From NCBI RefSeq assembly GCF_039532605.1, contig NZ_BAAARY010000015.1:1-64000 (forward strand): DNA of 64,000 bases, given 5' to 3'. The first letter of the stretch is position 1; every line of letters begins with the position of its first letter. The stretch is from Pilimelia columellifera. GTDB lineage: Bacteria; Actinomycetota; Actinomycetes; Mycobacteriales; Micromonosporaceae. Below the pieces are notes generated by a model. It saw only the letters and a list, made by a program, of their open reading frames with translations. It did no database searches and was not told where the DNA came from. Below, one piece after another: positions 60,156 through 64,000 of the stretch. The position numbers and the translations under genes were made by a program.

Positions 60156-62613
60156 CGCCTAATGGTCGCACGGTCCCGGTCCGACGGCTGAGACGTCGCC
60201 GCCGCGCGGTCGGGGCCCCACCGGGCGCCTGGCCCGCGACAGCGACCGCGATCCGCGAACCGTCGGCGACGACCGCGATGTCGCCCGCCAGGTCGGTTCG
60301 GACCACCCGGCCGCCATTGCGACGCAGGTGACCCAGCACGCCGGGGTTCGGATGGCCGTAACGATTGTGCCGACCCACCGACACCAGCGCGACCGACGGT
60401 CGGACCGCGTCGAGAAACTCCGCGCTCTGGTAGGCGCTGCCGTGGTGGGCGAGCTTGAGCACATCCGCCGGACGCGCCAGACCCGCGCTCACCAGCTCCT
60501 GCTGTTGCTCCTGCTCGGCATCGCCGACGAAGAGGAAGCTGACGCCACCGACGACGGCCCGCACGGCGAGCGAGTTGTTGTTCGGATCCGATCTCGTGGC
60601 CCGTAGCGGCGCCGCAGGGCCGAGGACCACCAGTCGGACCTGACCCACCTGGGTGACCCACCCGGCCCGGGCGGCGGCTACCGGGATCCCACCGGCCACC
60701 CGGGCCACATGGTGGTATCCGGCAGCGGGGTCCCGCAGCTCGCCGGTGACCACCGCGCCGACCTGACGACCCCGGAGCACCCCCGCGACGCCTCCAATGT
60801 GGTCGGCGTGGAAGTGGCTCACCACCAGCAGCGGCACACGGCGGACGCCAAGGCGCCGCAGGCAGCGGTCCACCGCCGCGGGCTCCGGGCCGGCGTCGAT
60901 AACGACCGCGCTGCCAGGGCCGGCGGCGAGCACGGCGGCGTCGCCCTGCCCAACATCGCAGGCGACCGCCAGCCAACCGGTCGGCGGCCAGCCGCTGGCG
61001 AACATCCGCACGGGCGCGGCGCCGATCATGGTGGCGGCCGCCACCGTGGCCGCGACGGTTCGGAAAGCGCGACGTCGTAGTGCCAGGAGCATCAGCACAG
61101 TGACGGCAGCCAGCAGCAGACCGCCACCGACACCGCCCGGCCAGGGCAGCTCGGCGAACGGCGCGTCGGCGCCGAACCGGGCGACCGCGACCAGCCAGCG
61201 GGCGGGCCACTGGCCCAACCACGCCAGGCCCTCGGCGAGCGCCGGGGACAGCGGCGAGACGACTGCTGCCAGCACGCCGAGAATCGTCACCGGGGCCACG
61301 GCTGGTCCGGCGAGCAGGTTGGCCACGACCGCGACCGGACTGACCGTGGCGGACAGGGCGGCGATCACAGGACCGCAGGCGAGCTGCGCCGCGGCTGGGA
61401 TGGCGATGGCTTCGGCCAGTCCCGCCGGCACGCCGCGGCTCCGCAGTCCGTCCCGCCAGCCCGGGGCGAACAGCAGCAGCCCACCAGTCGCCATGGCGGA
61501 CAGCGCGAATCCAGGGTCGGCGGCCAGGGCCGGGTCGTAGAGCACCAGCAGGGCTACGGTCGCGGCCAGCGCCGGGACGGCGGCCCGGGGCCGTCCGCCG
61601 CCGAGCGCCAGCAGACCGATCGCAGCCATCACCCCGGCCCGGACGACACTCGGCGAAGGCCGGGCAAGGATGATGAAGCCGACCAACGCGATGCCGCCGA
61701 GAACAGCCGCCGTCCGCCGGCCGACTCTTGCCCACCGAGCCAACAACACGACGGCCCCGACCACGATCACGATGTTGCCTCCAGAAACAGCGACCAGATG
61801 CGTCATTCCGGTGGTGCGGAAGTCGGCGGCGACAGCGGCGTCGAGCCGGCTGGTGTCGCCCACGGTGAGTCCGGGCAGGAGCCCGCCAGGCTCGGCGGGA
61901 AGATCGCGGCAGGCGTGTTGGAGACCGTCGCGCAGCGCGCCAGCGGCCCGCTGCAGCCACGGCGGCCGACCGAGCACGGTCGGCGGTTCGGTGGCTGTCA
62001 GGCTGAGCGCGGTGACGTTGACGCCACGGGGCGGGCCGGCCCGGGCGACGACCCGGACGCGCTGGCCGGGCAAGAGGCGGGCCCAGCCTGGGCCGGTGGC
62101 GAGAACGACAACCTTCGCAGTAGCGACGATTCGCCGGCCGCCGGTCGTCAGCACGATCGTCTCGGCCGGGACCAGCCACCGGGCCGGCCCGCCGCCGCTG
62201 ACGCCCAGCGGGCGAGGATCGTCGCGGACCACGACCTCCGCCTCGACGACGGCCCGCTCGCGGGCGAGGTCGCTGACCGGGGCAGCGTCACGAACGGCCA
62301 GCGCGAACAGCGCAGAGCCCGCGCCGGCGAGCGCGCCGATCAACGCCACGGTGGCGACCCTGGCCGGCGCCCTCATGGCCGGGGTGAACGGCGTGGTGAC
62401 GGCGCGACCCAGGCTGGCGGCACCCGCGGGGTGAGCGACCGCCACGATCACGAGCCAGCCGACGCCGAGCGCACCGAGCCCCACGGCGGCGCCCCGGGCG
62501 GGGAGCGCCAGCGCGGCCAGGGCGGCCAGCCACACGCCGACCGCGAAGGCGGCGAGCCGCAGGTCGGATCGCCGAGGTTGGGCGACATCCGGCGGCGACT
62601 GGCTCGGGCTCAT
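60109..62613 (-). CDS. comEC: ComEC/Rec2-family DNA-uptake channel protein
   Basis: 834 residues. N-terminal TM helices and OB-like domain, 'Competence' TM domain (about 230-500, 'GMTHLVAVSGGNIVIV'), and a C-terminal metallo-beta-lactamase domain with 'SHFHADHIGG' and 'KLAHHGSAYQS'. ComEC carries single-stranded DNA across the membrane. ATGA overlap with comEA. Natural competence is unproven for most actinobacteria. Confidence 0.93.
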   Translation of the reverse strand: MSPSQSPPDVAQPRRSDLRLAAFAVGVWLAALAALALPARGAAVGLGALGVGWLVIVAVAHPAGAASLGRAVTTPFTPAMRAPARVATVALIGALAGAGSALFALAVRDAAPVSDLARERAVVEAEVVVRDDPRPLGVSGGGPARWLVPAETIVLTTGGRRIVATAKVVVLATGPGWARLLPGQRVRVVARAGPPRGVNVTALSLTATEPPTVLGRPPWLQRAAGALRDGLQHACRDLPAEPGGLLPGLTVGDTSRLDAAVAADFRTTGMTHLVAVSGGNIVIVVGAVVLLARWARVGRRTAAVLGGIALVGFIILARPSPSVVRAGVMAAIGLLALGGGRPRAAVPALAATVALLVLYDPALAADPGFALSAMATGGLLLFAPGWRDGLRSRGVPAGLAEAIAIPAAAQLACGPVIAALSATVSPVAVVANLLAGPAVAPVTILGVLAAVVSPLSPALAEGLAWLGQWPARWLVAVARFGADAPFAELPWPGGVGGGLLLAAVTVLMLLALRRRAFRTVAATVAAATMIGAAPVRMFASGWPPTGWLAVACDVGQGDAAVLAAGPGSAVVIDAGPEPAAVDRCLRRLGVRRVPLLVVSHFHADHIGGVAGVLRGRQVGAVVTGELRDPAAGYHHVARVAGGIPVAAARAGWVTQVGQVRLVVLGPAAPLRATRSDPNNNSLAVRAVVGGVSFLFVGDAEQEQQQELVSAGLARPADVLKLAHHGSAYQSAEFLDAVRPSVALVSVGRHNRYGHPNPGVLGHLRRNGGRVVRTDLAGDIAVVADGSRIAVAVAGQAPGGAPTARRRRLSRRTGTVRPLGGDPLTPRSVAADPRR

Positions 62614-63449
62614 ACCGTGACCAGCGCTTTGAGGCGTTCGAACCGGGTGGCCCCGATACCGTCGACCCGGCGCAGATCCGCGACCGAACGGAACGCGCCG
62701 TGCCGTTGTCGATGCTCGACGATGCGCTGGGCGAGCACCGGTCCCACACCCGGCAGAGCCTCGAGCTGGGCAGCCGTCGCGGAGTTGAGATTCACGGCGC
62801 CGCCTGCCGCCGGTGCGGACTCCCCGGCGCCCGGGGCGCCTGGGCCGGCGGGTTCGGCTGGCGGAGGAGCGCTGATCCCGACCACGATCAGCTCCCCGTC
62901 CACGAGTTTCCGGGCGAGGTTGAGGTAGGTGACCGGCGCCCCGGGCGCGATGCCGCCCGCGGCCTTGACCGCGTCAGCCACCCGGGCGCCGGCGGGGAGC
63001 CGGATGAGACCGGGACGGTTCACCTTTCCGGTGACGGCGACGACCACCTCGGCGGCGGCCGGCGCCGTCACCGGCGGGGCGGGGAGATCGCCAGCGGCGG
63101 CGGACGGCAGGCCGGCCAGCGCCGGGACGGCGTGCTCGACCTCGGGGCGCGCCCGCCAGGCGAACACAGCGGCCACAAGGACGGCCACGCCGGCGACGAC
63201 CGCCAGGGCACGTACGCCGCGGCGGCCCGGGTCGAAAGGGTCCAGGCGCAGCAGCCGACCGGCTGGCGAATCGTCGCCAGCCGCGGGGATGGCCGGTGGT
63301 GGTCCGGCGTCGGCCGGGCGTGGTCGCTCGGGCGCGCCGAGGGAACCGGGCGACTCCCCGGTCCGCAGGTGGCGCAGCTCATGGACCCCCGGCGCGGGAC
63401 TCAGGTCAGGGGTGCGGTTTCGGCGGAGGTCTGAACGCGGAGCTGACAC
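62610..63449 (-). CDS. comEA: ComEA-family DNA-binding protein
   Basis: 279 residues. Cytosolic N-terminus, one TM helix (about 75-98, 'GVRALAVVAGVAVLVAAVFAW'), an SLBB domain ('VTGKVNRPGLIRLPAGARVA' region), a Pro/Ala linker, and C-terminal tandem HhH ('NLNSATAAQLEALPGVGPVL', 'VDGIGATRFERLKAL'). Binds double-stranded DNA outside the membrane for ComEC. GTG start at 63449. Confidence 0.93.
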   Translation of the reverse strand: MSAPRSDLRRNRTPDLSPAPGVHELRHLRTGESPGSLGAPERPRPADAGPPPAIPAAGDDSPAGRLLRLDPFDPGRRGVRALAVVAGVAVLVAAVFAWRARPEVEHAVPALAGLPSAAAGDLPAPPVTAPAAAEVVVAVTGKVNRPGLIRLPAGARVADAVKAAGGIAPGAPVTYLNLARKLVDGELIVVGISAPPPAEPAGPGAPGAGESAPAAGGAVNLNSATAAQLEALPGVGPVLAQRIVEHRQRHGAFRSVADLRRVDGIGATRFERLKALVTV

Positions 63450-63595
63450 CGGCCCGAAGCTAGACGGCGCCGACCGCCGGGGCGACCGGATCGCGTCTCG
63501 CCTGTGGACAACGGGACCCTCTGTGGATAACCCATCGCCGCGGCGACACCCGCCGTGGGCGACACCCGACCCGTCGCCGTCGCTGGGGGGTCGGC

Positions 63596-64000
63596 TCAGC
63601 CGGTGACGACCGCCGTCACCTCGAACACCTGGCCCTGGTTGCAGGTGGTGATCATGTCCGGGCGGACCCGCCCGCGGACCGTGACCGCGGCCCCGGTGCG
63701 AAGCTTCGCGGCGGCGGCGCCGACGATCACGTAACCGCCCTCGGCGGTCTGGATCAGACGGCAGCCGCTTTCCACGCCAGCGACGATCGTGCCGCTGAGC
63801 ACCATGTCGCCCGGGCTGGGCTTGACGTCGCCGGGAACGCCGGGCACCGCCGGCTCGGCGCCCGATCCGGAACCGGGTGCGCTGCTCGCGCCGCCGGGAG
63901 TGGTGGCGGGCGGCGCCGACGATCCGCCCGGATCAGCGGCCGGTCCGGCGCAGCCGACGAGGCCGAGACCGAGCGCCGCGACGACCAACGCCGCCCTGAC
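63596..64000 (-). CDS. Lipoprotein of unknown function, cut by window edge
   Basis: At least 134 codons; the frame is open to the last base, and the visible 'ALVVAALGLGLVGCAG' is the end of a lipoprotein signal peptide with its lipobox Cys, so the start lies beyond 64000. After a Gly/Ser/Pro linker the mature domain (about 75 residues) is OB-like: 'MVLSGTIVAGVESGCRLIQT', 'VTVRGRVRPDM', 'QVFEVTAVVTG'. Two Cys could form a disulfide. No family recognised. Confidence 0.65.
   Translation of the reverse strand, partial: VRAALVVAALGLGLVGCAGPAADPGGSSAPPATTPGGASSAPGSGSGAEPAVPGVPGDVKPSPGDMVLSGTIVAGVESGCRLIQTAEGGYVIVGAAAAKLRTGAAVTVRGRVRPDMITTCNQGQVFEVTAVVTG

Overview
This is a GC-rich (about 70%) chromosomal window from an actinobacterium. 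The gene order hrcA-dnaJ-rsmE-HIT-phoH-ybeY-CBS-era-recO-uppS, the block rpsT-holA-comEC-comEA, the many GTG starts and the GTGA/ATGA overlaps are typical of Actinomycetota. Secreted proteases, a beta-propeller protein and the overall gene set suggest Micromonosporaceae or a close relative; this is inference, since no rRNA is present. No tRNA, rRNA, CRISPR array or insertion sequence was found.

Layout. 1-4.3 kb: a tightly overlapping four-gene operon that looks like an expanded Pycsar-type defence system (nucleotidyl cyclase, STAND-like P-loop protein, unknown protein, PycTM-like membrane effector). 4.3-6.8 kb: periplasmic copper/heme operon (PCuAC chaperone, Tat-exported DyP peroxidase, CopC) behind a BlaI/CopY-like palindrome. 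7-9.2 kb: secreted beta-propeller protein. 9.2-13.3 kb: complete CUT1 sugar ABC transporter. 13.5-26.2 kb: accessory region with a DUF2786 protein, MFS exporter, secreted proteases, orphan hybrid sensor kinase, soxR divergent from an SDR/QueA-like pair, a decayed EamA transporter and an M14 carboxypeptidase. 26.3-28.8 kb: glyS and two small genes. 29-34.3 kb: zinc homeostasis (Zur box, znuA-C-B, an ArsR-type sensor, zur, and a convergent permease/TIGR03943-like pair). 34.3-37.3 kb: ykoEDC-like ECF importer with a structured, possibly regulatory leader. 37.6-39.2 kb: secreted ricin-type lectin and an HTH-TM-peptidoglycan-binding-lysozyme fusion. 39.6-64 kb: core housekeeping genes.

Two observations stand out. 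First, in the 5' operon the C-terminus of the cyclase and the N-terminus of the P-loop protein carry matching short N-H-G motifs, as paired amyloid-type signalling motifs do. This suggests that the NTPase assembles with and switches on the cyclase, whose product would open or activate the membrane effector. Second, phoH is interrupted in frame by a 310-residue intein with Ala1 and the Trp/Cys/Thr signature of class 3 inteins, placed just before the Walker B strand. Other points worth checking are the two-state leader before ykoE, a zinc operon encoding two different kinds of metal sensor, and an orphan QueA-like gene translationally coupled to an SDR gene next to soxR.
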